Assembly (NCBI GenBank): GCA_019022495.1
Contig: JAFEKR010000014.1
Location: forward strand, 186,001 to 250,000
DNA from: Epichloe hybrida
Taxonomy: Eukaryota > Ascomycota > Sordariomycetes > Hypocreales > Clavicipitaceae
Reading direction: 5' to 3'
DNA length: 64,000 bases
Shown here one piece after another: positions 46,451-57,734 of the stretch (position 1 is its first letter; each line of letters starts with the position of its first letter). Under the pieces are notes generated by a model. It was not told the DNA's origin and did not search any database. It worked only from the letters and a program-made list of their open reading frames with translations. Both the position numbers and the translations under genes were made by a program.

Positions 46451-49400
46451 TCACACTTGGTATGCCCGTCCGCTGTGCGATCGACCAATCGTCTTGAAGT
46501 TTTGATACGTGCCATCTGCACCCATCACGTCAAACCGTTGCAAACCCATCACTTCAGACGCCCAACCGCTAAAGTAGAAGCCAGTCACCACGACAAAATA
46601 GGTCAGCACCAAGATGCTGCCCTTGAAATAGTTGCTCTTCCCTTCGCCATACACGTAGCTCAGCAGAAACACGCACAGAATGACTGTCACCATGTCCCAC
46701 TGGGGGAACAGCAGCGAAAACGTGTAATTGCTAGGATCGCCGCCGCTGGGTATGTTGGGATACACGGCTGAGAAGAGCACTAGCGCCGGGATTTGTAGCA
46801 GACACACTTGCAAGGCGTACGCAGAACCAATCTCCATGGACAGAGCAATGTTGCCGTTCATAGCAAACGAGATGGCGTTCTGCAGAGATGAGTCAGTGCC
46901 TAGACCTGTGAAAATTGAAAATTGAAAATTGAAAAAAAAAAGAGGCTCGACAATGGGACTCACCAAAAATTCAGTGGTGTTGGGAACCAGGGCAAACAGT
47001 GTGATGCCCAAAAATTTCTGGTCAATCGCAAAACTCTCCAACACAACATCCACCGTGTCGACCAATATCTCTGCAATGACGGCATACAGGACGGTGGCAC
47101 CCAGGAGAATGATGGCGCTCTTGGAACGGCTCCAATTTGGTGCATCATGGGCCCCGTGGCCGCCAGCATGCGCAGTTGCCGTCTCGGCTGCTGCTGTGCC
47201 CTCGTCGGCGGCGGGCACTGGATGATGTCGAAGCGACCCGTGCTGACCTGGCATGGAGGATGATTTGCGAGAACGCTCTCGATCTCGAGATGCAAGGGTA
47301 GCAGCAGCGGCCGCAATCTGGGCAACCTCGTGCGCGAGGGCGGTGTTGTCAGCTTGGCTGAGAACTGGCACATTGATATTTGACCGAGCAGTGTCGCCGC
47401 CCTTTGGGGGAACCACGTGAGGCGTCGCACGAACACCGTGGGCATTCGTATCTTGGGCAACGACGGACGTCTGGCGACCAACATCTTCGGCTCGTGGCTG
47501 CAATCCTACCTGTTTGAGCGACTGTCCCAGGATGCGTTTGTACAGGTGAGACTCGCCGACATCGGCTCCTGTGGTATCGGGCGCAGACGGTTGTGAGGCT
47601 CGAAATACAGACGAGTGCTGCACATCCTCGTGTCGCTTCTCTTCCACCTCTGCGTTCCAGATCACTGCCGCATGAGTCCGCAGTGTGAACCAGAGGCCGA
47701 TGAGATAGGAAAAGAAAAGCATGGCGGCTGCCAGGTAGCAGTAGGGTCGCACCGCCTCGAGGTAGAATCGGTCATCCAACGCGGGTGCCTGGGAAAAGTA
47801 GCATCGCCGACAGTCGCGAGATTCACCGGGGCTGTCGCTACCACCCGGGCCCAGGTCTTCGCAATCCGTGCAGCTCAACTCGTGGGTTCCGTAGATCTGG
47901 TAAAACAGTGTTGGGCCGAATGCGCCAACAACGGCGAAAAGAAGCATGGTGGACGTGACACCCGCAGATCTTGCGTTGAACCTCTGCGTCTTGCGTTTCA
48001 GGGCACCAAAACACATGGAGATGCCGGGCAGAAACAAGATGCCGGCAAAGATGCTTCCTACGATACTGCCTTCGACGAGGCGTCCCTTGCCCTGGCTGAG
48101 AGCAACGCAGTAGAGGAACACCTCGACCACCGTGGCGAAAAAGGCGTTGATGGCGGCTCCTAGCCCCATGGACGATTGAGCCGAGATGGATGCCACAGCC
48201 TGCCCGATGAAGTAGGCTAACGGAATAATGGACAAAAGCCCAGCACTGAACAGGAAGGCGGGTGAGGTGATGAAGTTTTCCCAGTGCAGCATTCCCTCCA
48301 AAACCCACCAATCGAAAATGACGAAGCAGACAACAGCCATGAGATTGATGAGGAAAATGTTCGTCCCGTCAACGGTGTACTTCCAGTATTTGGATCCCAC
48401 AGCCCGGTAAGTACAGACCAGGATAGAGGAGTCGGCGTCGTCATCGCTTCGCAAATAGTCCATGTGCGATTCAAACGACAGCGCCAGAGGATGACGGCGC
48501 AGGTGATCAAAGACGAGTATCGTCACCTTGCCCATGGGGATCCAAAAGACAAGAAACCAGCATATGGCCGAGGTGATGATGAGAGACGGCGAGATGAGGC
48601 AGTAAAAGAAGACGAAGAAGATGACACGGCCAATGTTCCACTCTCCACGGCCAAACAATCGTCTCTTCATGCGAGGGTGCATGTCGCGAGATCCGCCACG
48701 TCTTCCTCTTCCTAACAGACTCTCTGTCTCGCTGCGCTCAGAGTCGATGCTTCGACGAGACCGCCCAACAATGGATCGGTTACGTTGAGGGCCGAAGAAA
48801 AGTCCTCCATATTCCAAGTCGCCATTCTGCCACTGCTCATACTCGGCCATGGTTCTGCCTTCATCTTGGTCCTCATGAATGTAAGCCTCGTCCTTCTCCA
48901 AGCGCACAAATTTCCCAAACGGATAAAAGAGGTATTGTGCGAGGCCCCAGAGAACTCTGCCGTACTCTCTGCCACTAGGAGCTGCTGAAAAAAGCAGACA
49001 TACAATGGCGCCAAAGGCAGCGAGACTGGCCATCCACCAGCCAAACACCAAGGTCCAGACTAGGTTGAAGAGGACCAGCCAATTACTGACGTGGCCGCCC
49101 GGAGAAGAATGTATGTCCGCCTGAGCGAACTTTTGGATGGATCTGTCCTTTTTGTACAGAGCGGGTTTCCAGACCCTGATACCAAAAGGATGTGTCTGAT
49201 TGATTGCCTGTTGTCTGTCCTTGAGGGTGAAACTTTCGGCATCACTGGTATCGTCATCCGAATCGCAATCGACGTCGTCTTCAGGCGGCATTTCATCACT
49301 GCTCTCCTGCTCCTCGTCCTCCTCGGTCGTTGTTGTCGGCACACCGACCCGAGCATCGGGCTCATCTTCTGCCTCCGTCCCGCGATACGGCTGCAGTCGC

Positions 49401-50001
49401 GACAAGGACCCAGTTTGCTGTTGAGTTCTTCGACGGATCGTATATCCCTGACGCTCGGCTTCGACTTCATGCAAGTCATCATCGGCTGAAAATACATCAC
49501 CTCGATGCGGGGTGTTGGACGAGGTCCTTCTTGGTAACGGCGGCTTTCGCAAACGAGAAAACGACTTGACCCTATGAGGTGCCTTTGTCCCTGGTCGTGA
49601 TGGTTGGGGAGCATCTTTCGGAGTCGATCGCTCCTGTGAAGACTCGCCTCGTGTTTGGCTGCTACTCGCGGTGGTAGGGTTGTTTATTGAGCCTGCTCGT
49701 GGACCACGTCAGAGATGTCGCAATATTGTAATGCACGAAGCACTTCACTCGGGGCACAAGAAAAGATGAGCCAAAGAAAAGGAAAGCAAAGACCCTGGTC
49801 TAAGCGTTGGCGCGTACCATATCCAGCACCTTCTGGTCGGTGTCGCACGGTGTCAGTGGACTGATAGCTTTCTCCAAAGTCATCTCCTGGCTGACCAGCC
49901 GCCGAGTCGCCGGTATTGTGGCTCGCATCAGTGGGTGATGTCAGAAGAGTTGAGCGACGTCGTGCAGACGCGCCGTCCTGGTGTGAGGATGAGGATTCCA
50001 T
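46451..50001 (-). CDS. VNX1: Vnx1-type monovalent cation (calcium)/proton antiporter
   Basis: Vacuolar (or ER) membrane exchanger of the CaCA/CAX superfamily; yeast Vnx1 swaps Na+ and K+ for H+. Exons 49,818-50,001, 46,964-49,692 and 46,451-46,879 give 1,113 residues. A long acidic, Ser-rich cytosolic N-terminus precedes HPFGIRVWKPALYKK, a conserved Vnx1 landmark. Multiple membrane helices follow, with the two CAX signature repeats: GLGAAINAFFATVVE, and PNTTEFL joined to NAISFAMNGNIALSMEIGSAYALQ across the third-exon splice. Between them is a long hydrophilic loop. The last intron (46,880-46,963) is a multiple of three and open, so an unspliced read would insert 28 residues, including a Phe-rich stretch, in the middle of the second signature. 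The splice sites GTGAGT and CTGCAG argue for removal. Confidence 0.92.
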
Positions 50002-51765
50002 GGCTCACGGGGAGCGGCACTGTGGCCGAACGAGTAGTTGGTGTCGTAGCGAGGCAAGCCAAGTTCGTTGACGCGACGATGTTGAGCGAGGTCGGGCAAG
50101 AAAAAGAAAAAAAGAGAAAGCAGTCGACAGAGCCGGCGGTGGCAGGCGGCAGGTGTGTCTTAGGAGGAAGGGTAGGGTATACAGAGTCCAGAGCCAGAAG
50201 CGGAATACGCGCGGCACCGACGAGTCTCGAGGTGGGTGGTTAAGGTGGTGCCACGGGACCAATGGACCAATGGGGCGGAGGACTGGAGGAGGGTGTGGCG
50301 TTGGCAACGGCGTGATGGATGCCTTTGGTGGAGATTTGAATCTGGTGAATCGACAAGAAGCTCTGCTAGTCGAAGCTTGGGTTGGGGTTCCCAGGGAAGT
50401 GGGAGAAGCCGCAACCAACACAAGTCGAAGTCGAAGTCGAAGCAGACGCCGAAGCAGACGCCGAAGCAGACGCCGAAGCAGACGCCGAAGCAGACGCCGA
50501 AGCAGACGCAGACGCAGAAGCAGGGATGGCGGGCGGATGGTGGATGTCACGAGACACGGGATGCATGTAACTGTCGCGTCAAAAAGTAATGATAACAATG
50601 AGTCGTATGTACGGACTAAATAAGCATCGCAGAAAAGGGAAAGCTTCCACGTCAACGTGGACTCGAGTGGACTCCCTTCTTGTTTTGACTTTTTGATTAT
50701 TATATTGATGAAGCCAGATGGATTCGATGTCATTTGTCGATGTTGGTGCACACGCCAACAAGGGCTGCACAACCTGACACGTCCGTAACACGGTTGCACG
50801 GTCATTCACGGTCACTGTTCGTCACTCGCACATATCATTAACCCAGCTAGCACGAGCACGGCCTTGGCGTTGATTATCAAGTTTGAGATGCTGCCATCAT
50901 CCACACTTTCTCATGACACATCACTTCTCCGTCACCTCTTGTGCCATGTGCCCTTCCTAATTATGCCGACTTCCCATTCCGCATTCCACTCCAGCACGCG
51001 CCTTTTACCCACCTGCCCCCTCCTGTGACGCTGTGACGGGGATGGATAGTGCCAAGCATGCAAGTTTATCATGTGGATGTTGCCATTTCCAGTTCATTGC
51101 CGCTACCCTGCACTCGGTTCTAAAGTTCTAAAGGGGTTGGATCCACGCAGCCCGTGGGACCTCAGCTTGGCCAACTTGCCCTTTTTTCAAAGCGACGCGC
51201 CAATTACGTGTGTCTTACAGGAGAACATTTGCAACATTTGAGGTCTGGTGATTCACTCAATCAATATTAGTGCCCAAATGTGCTGCATTATGAATGACAC
51301 CACCTCCGCTCGCGGCGGGCACAGCGGGTGCCCCAGTTTTTTCAGCCACAGCTCCGAGCGGAGTCTACCGTACAACTGGACATTCGGACCACGGCAGAAC
51401 CCTTGTTCCGCAGCCACTTTTCAAGGAGCTCTGGTCTGTCGTAGCTGTGGCTAACCAGACAGACCTGCTTACGAGACGCCCCGGCAGCCTTGTGCTCATG
51501 CTCTCATGCTCTCATGCTCTCATGCTCAACAACAATTGGCAAGCCAGCTTCATCTCCATCGCAACGGGTGCACAAACTCAACCTCCGTCCGCTATCCACG
51601 CCGAGCATCCGCGACCCTGACCAACTTGATCTCGCAACTCCTCCCATTTTCTCACCGACGGCGTTCTCTAGCCCCGCGATCAGCTGCTTGCGGTGCCCTT
51701 TCCGTCACCCCCGAAAAGCTTCGCATTTCTCTCCAGCATCCCTCCTCGGAGAGCGCATTACAACC
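50002..51765. other. Gene-free divergent intergenic region with minisatellites
   Basis: 1.76 kb between the minus-strand antiporter and plus-strand RPT6, so it holds both promoters. A 12-bp repeat CGAAGCAGACGC, preceded by CGAAGT units, occupies 50,426-50,515. An 8-bp repeat CTCATGCT, four units, lies at 51,495-51,526 close to RPT6. Long ORFs over the 12-bp repeat (runs of EAD, RRS or ASA) come from the repeat itself. I see no gene. Confidence 0.6.
50426..50515 (+). repeat. 12-bp minisatellite
   Basis: Two CGAAGT units, then six copies of CGAAGCAGACGC and a partial AGACGC unit. The copies are identical, so probably prone to length change. Confidence 0.9.
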
Positions 51766-53025
51766 ATGGCGCTCGACGAGTACTACCACAATAAGATCGA
51801 GGCGATGAAGCTCGAGATAATAAAGGGTCAGGCAGCTCTGCGCCGCCTCGAAGCCCAGCGAAACGACTACAATTCTCGCGTACGGTTACTCAGAGAAGAG
51901 TTGGGACTGCTCCAACAGCCGGGTTCCTATGTCGGCGAGGTGGTCAAGGTCATGGGCACTAAGAAAGTGCTTGTCAAGGTCCACCCCGAAGGAAAATATG
52001 GTAAGGACATTACGACTATTTCTCGCAAACTGAGGAATCCTCACTTGCCAACTTGTATTCACTGATGAAAACGCTAACGTCGCATTGCAGTGGTCGATGT
52101 CTCTGACAATGTCGACGTCACCAAACTCACAGCCGGCAAGCGTGTCACGCTCATCTCCGACAGCTACAAGCTCGAAAAGCTTCTTCCATCCTCTGTTGAC
52201 CCCCTCGTCTCTCTCATGATGGTCGAAAAGGTCCCCGACAGCACATATGACATGATTGGTGGCCTGGACCAACAGATCAAAGAAATCAAAGAAGTTATCG
52301 AACTTGGCCTCAAGCACCCCGAGCTCTTTGAATCTCTAGGAATCGCCCAACCCAAGGGTGTTCTTCTTTATGGCCCCCCCGGAACAGGCAAGACTCTCCT
52401 CGCCCGAGCCGTGGCTCACCACACGGCCTGTAAATTCATCCGTGTCTCTGGCTCGGAACTCGTCCAGAAGTACATTGGTGAAGGTTCCCGCATGGTTCGG
52501 GAGCTCTTCATCATGGCCCGAGAACACGCCCCATCCATCATCTTCATGGATGAAATCGACTCCATTGGTTCGTCTCGAGTAGAGGGCTCATCGGGCGGTG
52601 ATTCAGAAGTCCAACGCACCATGTTGGAACTGCTCAATCAGCTCGACGGCTTTGAGCCCACCAAGAACATCAAAATAATCATGGCGACCAATCGTCTGGA
52701 CATCCTGGACCCGGCTCTCCTCCGTCCCGGTCGAATCGACAGAAAGATTGAGTTCCCGCCGCCCAGTGTCGAAGCGCGAGCGGATATTCTCAGGATTCAC
52801 AGTCGCAAGATGAACCTGACGAGAGGCATCAACTTGACCAAGATTGCGGAGAAGATGAACGGGTGTTCGGGTGCCGAATTGAAGGGTGTGTGCACCGAGG
52901 CTGGTATGTACGCTCTGCGAGAAAGAAGAGTGCACGTCACGCAGGAGGACTTTGAGCTGGCTACTGCCAAGATCTTGAACAAGCATGATGACAAGGAGGT
53001 TTCATTGGGTAAGCTGTGGAAGTAG
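51766..53025 (+). CDS. RPT6: 26S proteasome regulatory ATPase subunit Rpt6
   Basis: One of six AAA+ ATPases of the 19S base that unfold substrates into the 20S core. Exons 51,766-52,000 and 52,091-53,025 (intron 90 bp, GTAAGG..TTGCAG) give 389 residues, the normal length. The N-terminal coiled coil (residues about 10-50) contains [12 protein letters not shown]. An OB-type segment has [11 protein letters not shown]. The AAA domain has Walker A GPPGTGKT (173-180), Walker B IIFMDEID (Asp232-Glu233), a pore-loop region, and arginine fingers in [13 protein letters not shown]. The C-terminus ends LGKLWK, close to the hydrophobic-Tyr-x motif usually found at Rpt C-termini. Start ATG sits in CAACCATGG, a good context. 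Essential gene, no oddities. Confidence 0.98.
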
Positions 53026-53446
53026 AGTGAGTGGCATGTGGTCATGGCGGTTGCAGAGCATGCATGGTACGCGGACTTGGTTTGGTTCTAGTACATGGAT
53101 GACGAACTGCCGCCGGCTGTAAGGATAGCTGAATGTACCAATCATTCGAACACGATTAGTGTCAAGTGAAGCCTGTTTCTGAATGCCATCTCTGTGTGGA
53201 TATCTGGCGAAGTGACGAGCAGAAGGGTCAGGCTGTCATCAGTCTTGTGATGGTCATGACAATGAAGTTGTCAATGAAGTTGTCGAGTCTCTCATCACCG
53301 CCCAAGCCATGTGACATGACGGAAAGGTGAAAAAAAAAAAAATTCAGCAAGTTGATACTTTCACCCCCCTTGCCACCTCCAACCCCCACAGTTACAGTTA
53401 CCCTACACACCGCACGCATTATGGCCTCACGACAACCTCAACCCAC
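53026..53446. other. Spacer between convergent RPT6 and DUF1989 genes
   Basis: 421 bp of 3' flanking sequence. A short direct repeat GTCAATGAAGTT occurs at about 53,270 and an A-run near 53,331. No gene. Confidence 0.6.
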
Positions 53447-54527
53447 CTAATCCAACTGCTTCTCGCCCCCGGGAGAAACAACACCATGCCTACCGTTGTA
53501 CGGAGACACCTCGGCTGGCTTCCAGCCCTGCCTTTCGAGGAAGTCCCCGTCCTCCAGCCTGTAGACCTGGACATGGAGAGGACGGCAGCACTTGATCATT
53601 TCTCTTTCGTTGTCGCTTCCGAAACCCCATGCCGAGAGGTCGCCGCCGGGGCAGGTACCTATTCACGAGGTTATCAGTCAGGGGGAGGGGGCGGGGGGTT
53701 CGGCAAGCCTCCCAGCAGCCAAAAAAGAAACTCACTCAAAGCCATGAGAAGATGCTGCTCGGCCAAAAACTCAATACAGTCGCCGCTCTGCGCCGGACAC
53801 GGATTCATAAAGTACCGGCCGTCCTCGTCCAGCCCCGTGACCTGGAAGATGTTGAGCACGTCATGCACGTCTGACTCGTCGAGGCCGAACTCGCGCACCG
53901 CCCTCGTCAGGTTCGAGTGGCAGTGGAAGTCGTACTGCGCGCCCGCGAGGAGGGCGTTGACGTAGGGATCGCACCGCGTGCCGAGCAGGTCGTGGACGCG
54001 GCCGCCGTGCCGGTCCACGCCGTACCAGTCGAGGCTGTCGTGGATGATGGTGGCGAGGGGCCTCATGTAGGGCAGGTTGGACCACAGACGGTCGTGCGTG
54101 CTGACGTGCGAGGCGTGGAGCTGCTTCGTGCGGCTGGCCCAGAAGCGTTCTCTCGGATCATGACGGTTCCAGATGTTCAGATCGCCTGTTTTTTTTTTTC
54201 AACATTTATATATATATATATATATATATTGCTTTTGACAGGCTGGCCGGTCCGACAATTCTTTTACGTACCGACTTGGGGGCCCTCGGGGGTGCTGATT
54301 CGCACAATCGACCCGGCGGGTGCTTCCCATGCTCGCCCGGAGCGGATGGGGAGGGTGAATTCCTCGAGGAGAATCCTGGGGGCCTTTTGGATGTTCGTAA
54401 AAGATTCCTTGTTGGCGGAAAGGGGCGAGCTGGCCGCGGGGAGATAGGCGGGCGGTGCTTTGGGGATCTTGTCCCTGGCTTTGAGTCGCTCTTCGATGCT
54501 TGGTACGGATGGGTTGGGGGGCGGCAT
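53447..54527 (-). CDS. DUF1989 (urea carboxylase-associated family) protein
   Basis: Exons 54,272-54,527, 53,736-54,185 and 53,447-53,658 give 305 residues. The protein carries the DUF1989 block: IRISTPEGPQVGDLNIWNRHDPRERFW, LWSNLPYMRPLATII, LLGTRCDPY, FHCHSNLTRAVREFGL, DVHDVLNIFQVTGLD, GRYFMNPCPAQSGDCIEF and TCPGGDLSAWG. Bacterial relatives sit beside urea carboxylase genes; the fungal function is not established, and enzymatic activity on small nitrogen compounds is only a guess. The conserved Cys and His residues (CHSN, PCPA, TCPGGD) suggest a metal or catalytic site. Intron 1 (54,186-54,271) holds a (TA)n microsatellite beside an A/T-run. The start is the first ATG of the frame; no signal peptide. 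No nitrogen genes are nearby. Confidence 0.9.
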
Positions 54528-57500
54528 ATTGTTTGTTGGTTTGTGGGCTCGGCCGGTGAGTTTGGCTTTTCGTATGTGCTGAGGTCGCTGGAACGGCTCG
54601 ATCGATGACTTGCCAAGTCAATGGGTTTCACGTGTTCGAAGCCATGTACGTCCCCGTACTTGGGACGAAACCCTCTCTTCTCAGAGTCTTCTGCACCAGG
54701 CCATCTTTTGTTCTTTGCGGCGGGGAGGAGGGGGAGGGGCCGGCGGGAAAGAGTGGGGCCGAGATATCGTCAGGCTCGGGAATTGAATCGCATGATAACA
54801 CCAGTTTGTGTTTACATATGTCATGGAATTTCACAGTATTACCGAGGACGCAACGCCAAGGCAAGTTGTCTCGAAAGCCGGTCTTCACTGGTTGTGCGGC
54901 TGGGCAGTGCAGTGAGGGTCTATGCAGAGTTTCAGTTTCAGATGGGCATGACAACTCGACGGGATCTGCGCAGTCAGTCTCAGTTGCGGCTTCGACTCGG
55001 ACAAATCAAATGCTTGGTCAGACGGCTACTCTGGTTTCTTCTCCGTATCCGCATCAAGTAGTCCGCCATGCTGGAGTGGAGGTGAAGCTCTCTTGGCTCT
55101 GCGACCCATCATCAGCCACGCCGGCAAGATCGGCAGGACTCTGAATAATTCTTGTCTGAACCGCCTGATATCGAGGACTCGTTCGATCCAGTACGGAGAA
55201 CAATGTTTATCAGACATGGTGGAAGATGTAATCCGTAAACCCACACAGTCCGTACATGACACGTGCATACACATTCCATGTCTCCGAGATTTCCATCACA
55301 TGATTTTTTCCGAGACATCCAACAAGCAAAGAAGTGATGGATACAAAGCGAACCGGCTCCGCATATTTCTTGCTGAGATGCATTCAATTATCGCGCTGTT
55401 ATGACGTCAATCTCGTGTTCAGTGCAGCGAGCGACTTCACTCGTCTTCTCCATATCAACAAGTGACGTACATACGGATCACGCAGCTCCCTTGGAAACGA
55501 AGATTGTCTGGACAGTTTCCGGTCAAGGAAAAAAGGAGGCAGCCGAGAGTAACCGGCCCCTAGGAACCAAAACGGCCCTGGGAGCGTACAGGAGCGTACA
55601 GGAGCGTACACAGATGAGGAAATCGCCAAACGAAACTGTAATATTATGAATTTATGATTATGGCTTGGTCGTTGTCCATGGCTGCCGGCAGGGTCAAATT
55701 TAAATATAGTTGCTGTGACGTACATAAATGGACGACCGTCTCCAAAAGACACGAGTCCATTCGGTCTAGCGGGTGCTTTGCATAAGGTTGGCAGCCGGCC
55801 GTGGACAAAAAGTGGACTTTTTGGAGATTCCGACAGGTTCTCGACCCGATGCGCCACGAAGCAAGGTGGGAATAGGCGGATGGCGGATGACAGATGACGC
55901 AGACGAGACAAGGCAGGCCGGGTTGCTCCCTCCCAAGCTGGCTGGTGCATTTCGCGATTCCACGACATGGAGGATTCCACATTTCCCCGTGTGCCAGCAT
56001 CGATAAATCGCTCCGAATCAGGCACACGCCCCTTAGCCGGTGGCAAGTTCCAATCCAACCAGACAAGACGCCTTGTGAAGCTCGAGTTCGCACTTCTCAG
56101 AACTCAAGACTTCTCACAGTCGGCGGGCGGTGTCTAGTTCGCCTCGTATCAAACCTTGAGGGGGTTTTCTTCTTCTTTTTTTTTTTTCGCCCTCTCGACA
56201 GATACGATGCCACGGACAAAGTCCACATGTCAACCTGTCTAGAGTTACCCCGAGCTCGTGCTCGTGTGCACCCCCCTCCTCTCCCACCCCCTGCTTACCG
56301 ATGTCGATCCTTTCCACACGCGACCAGCTAGTGCGAGCTTTGTCGTCAGGGCACAGTGCTCCGTGTTTTACTCGGTACTGTAAAACTGCACAAAGCGCAA
56401 GATGGAGGTGAGGAGGTATTCATTCAGTCCAGCACACAAAAAGACGCGAAACCATTCCCACAACGGTCCGTACCTACGCTCAACCCCGTTTCTCTCCTCT
56501 CGCGTCAGCCGCTCATCATGGTTGCTTTTGCTCCCTTTTGCGCCTGCTTCCGGTGTTTTTTTTTTTTTTTTTTTTTTATCCCATTCTTCTGCAAGGGAGG
56601 ACAAGGTAAGATGCGGTGCAGCCTAGACGACCGTTGGACGATGCACTTCCTGGGTTACAGATGTCGTCGACTTTGTTTTCGAACCTCCCAACTGATACTA
56701 GCGCCTGTGCCCTGGTTGAGGTGAATCGTCTAGCGCAGTGCTTCCATCACAAATTCACAATCGAGTAACTTGTAATGAATGGCATGATCATGCCATGGCA
56801 GTGCAATAACAAGTTGCAATAAAAAAAAAAAAAAAAAAAAAAAAAAGGCTTCACACCACAGCCCTCGGCCCCCCTTTGCATCCTCTATTCGTGGGTGACC
56901 CATGGCAACCAGCCCGCGCCCATTTGATCCGACAAACGTCACGTCAATTGGTCTCTTTGCCTGAGTCGGCAATTATTCTCAAGATTAATGTTGCTCCTGC
57001 GTCCTGCGTCCTGCGGAGCCGCACATGCCATCCACCCCCCCCTCCTCAAATCATAAAACGCCACCGACAGCCTGTGGCTGCTGTGCGCTCAGGGACCAGA
57101 CCTCCAGATGTACATGTGTACATGGAGATGTGGAGTCCTGTCAGGCAATCCCGTCAAGTATCTTGGTAATATCCTAATATTACCCTCGTGCCCTCCCACC
57201 CCTCCTCCCCTCCTGGCTCAGGGTCCTGCTTCCACTCGACTTTCTCATTCTCACCTTTACCGCCACTCTGGGGCCTCTGACGTGCGTTGGTCTGCATCTG
57301 CATCCCCATCATCGTTGACTGCTGCAGCTCATTCTTCTTCTCCTCCTCCTCCTCCTCCTCCTCCTGTTTCTTCTTTTTCTTCCTCTTGACACTGCTCTTG
57401 TTCCCCCATTTATCTGCCATCTGCCATCTGCCGTCTCCCATCTCGTCTGCTCGCCTCCACAACACCGACGAGGGGGCAACGCTAATAAGCAACTCTTTGT

Positions 57501-57734
57501 GTCCTTTTCCATCACCACGTCAACAATTCTTCATCTACCGCTCGCCAAGCAGTTCATCCTCCTCCACACCTTCTCCCCGTCTTGACATACTACCGCCTCG
57601 CCCCCCAGCATTCAATATACAACATGTCAACCATGACTTCATAGTTCTCAACTCGAAAAGCCGCCCAGGATCGCTTCAGATTTTTCGACAGAAAAGCAGG
57701 CTGGCCACTCGGAACGCCACGATCCTAAATCCTC
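54528..57734. other. 3.2-kb region without a recognisable gene
   Basis: Both flanking genes start here (DUF1989 minus, phosphatase plus), so promoters and long leaders are expected. Several ORFs up to about 220 codons (for example 55,399-56,058 minus) lack motifs and overlap others in all frames. Simple sequence: GGAGCGTACA three times near 55,580-55,612, a T-run at 56,556-56,577, an A-run at 56,821-56,846, and a C/T-rich tract with CTC repeats at 57,340-57,380, likely the 5' leader of the phosphatase. A non-coding RNA or a short multi-exon gene could be hidden, but I see no support. Confidence 0.5.

Noticed and set aside
47615..48163. 182-codon plus-strand ORF
   Set aside because: Antisense shadow of the antiporter's membrane domain.
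50426..50515. Regularly spaced repeat resembling a CRISPR array
   Set aside because: Units are contiguous 12-bp copies without spacers, in a eukaryotic genome; a minisatellite.
50153..50623. Long ORFs on both strands rich in RRS, EAD or ASA
   Set aside because: They are translations of the 12-bp minisatellite and have no flanking conserved sequence.
55399..56058. 219-codon minus-strand ORF in the gene-free gap
   Set aside because: No motif, no signal, and overlapping ORFs of similar length in other frames, so probably chance.
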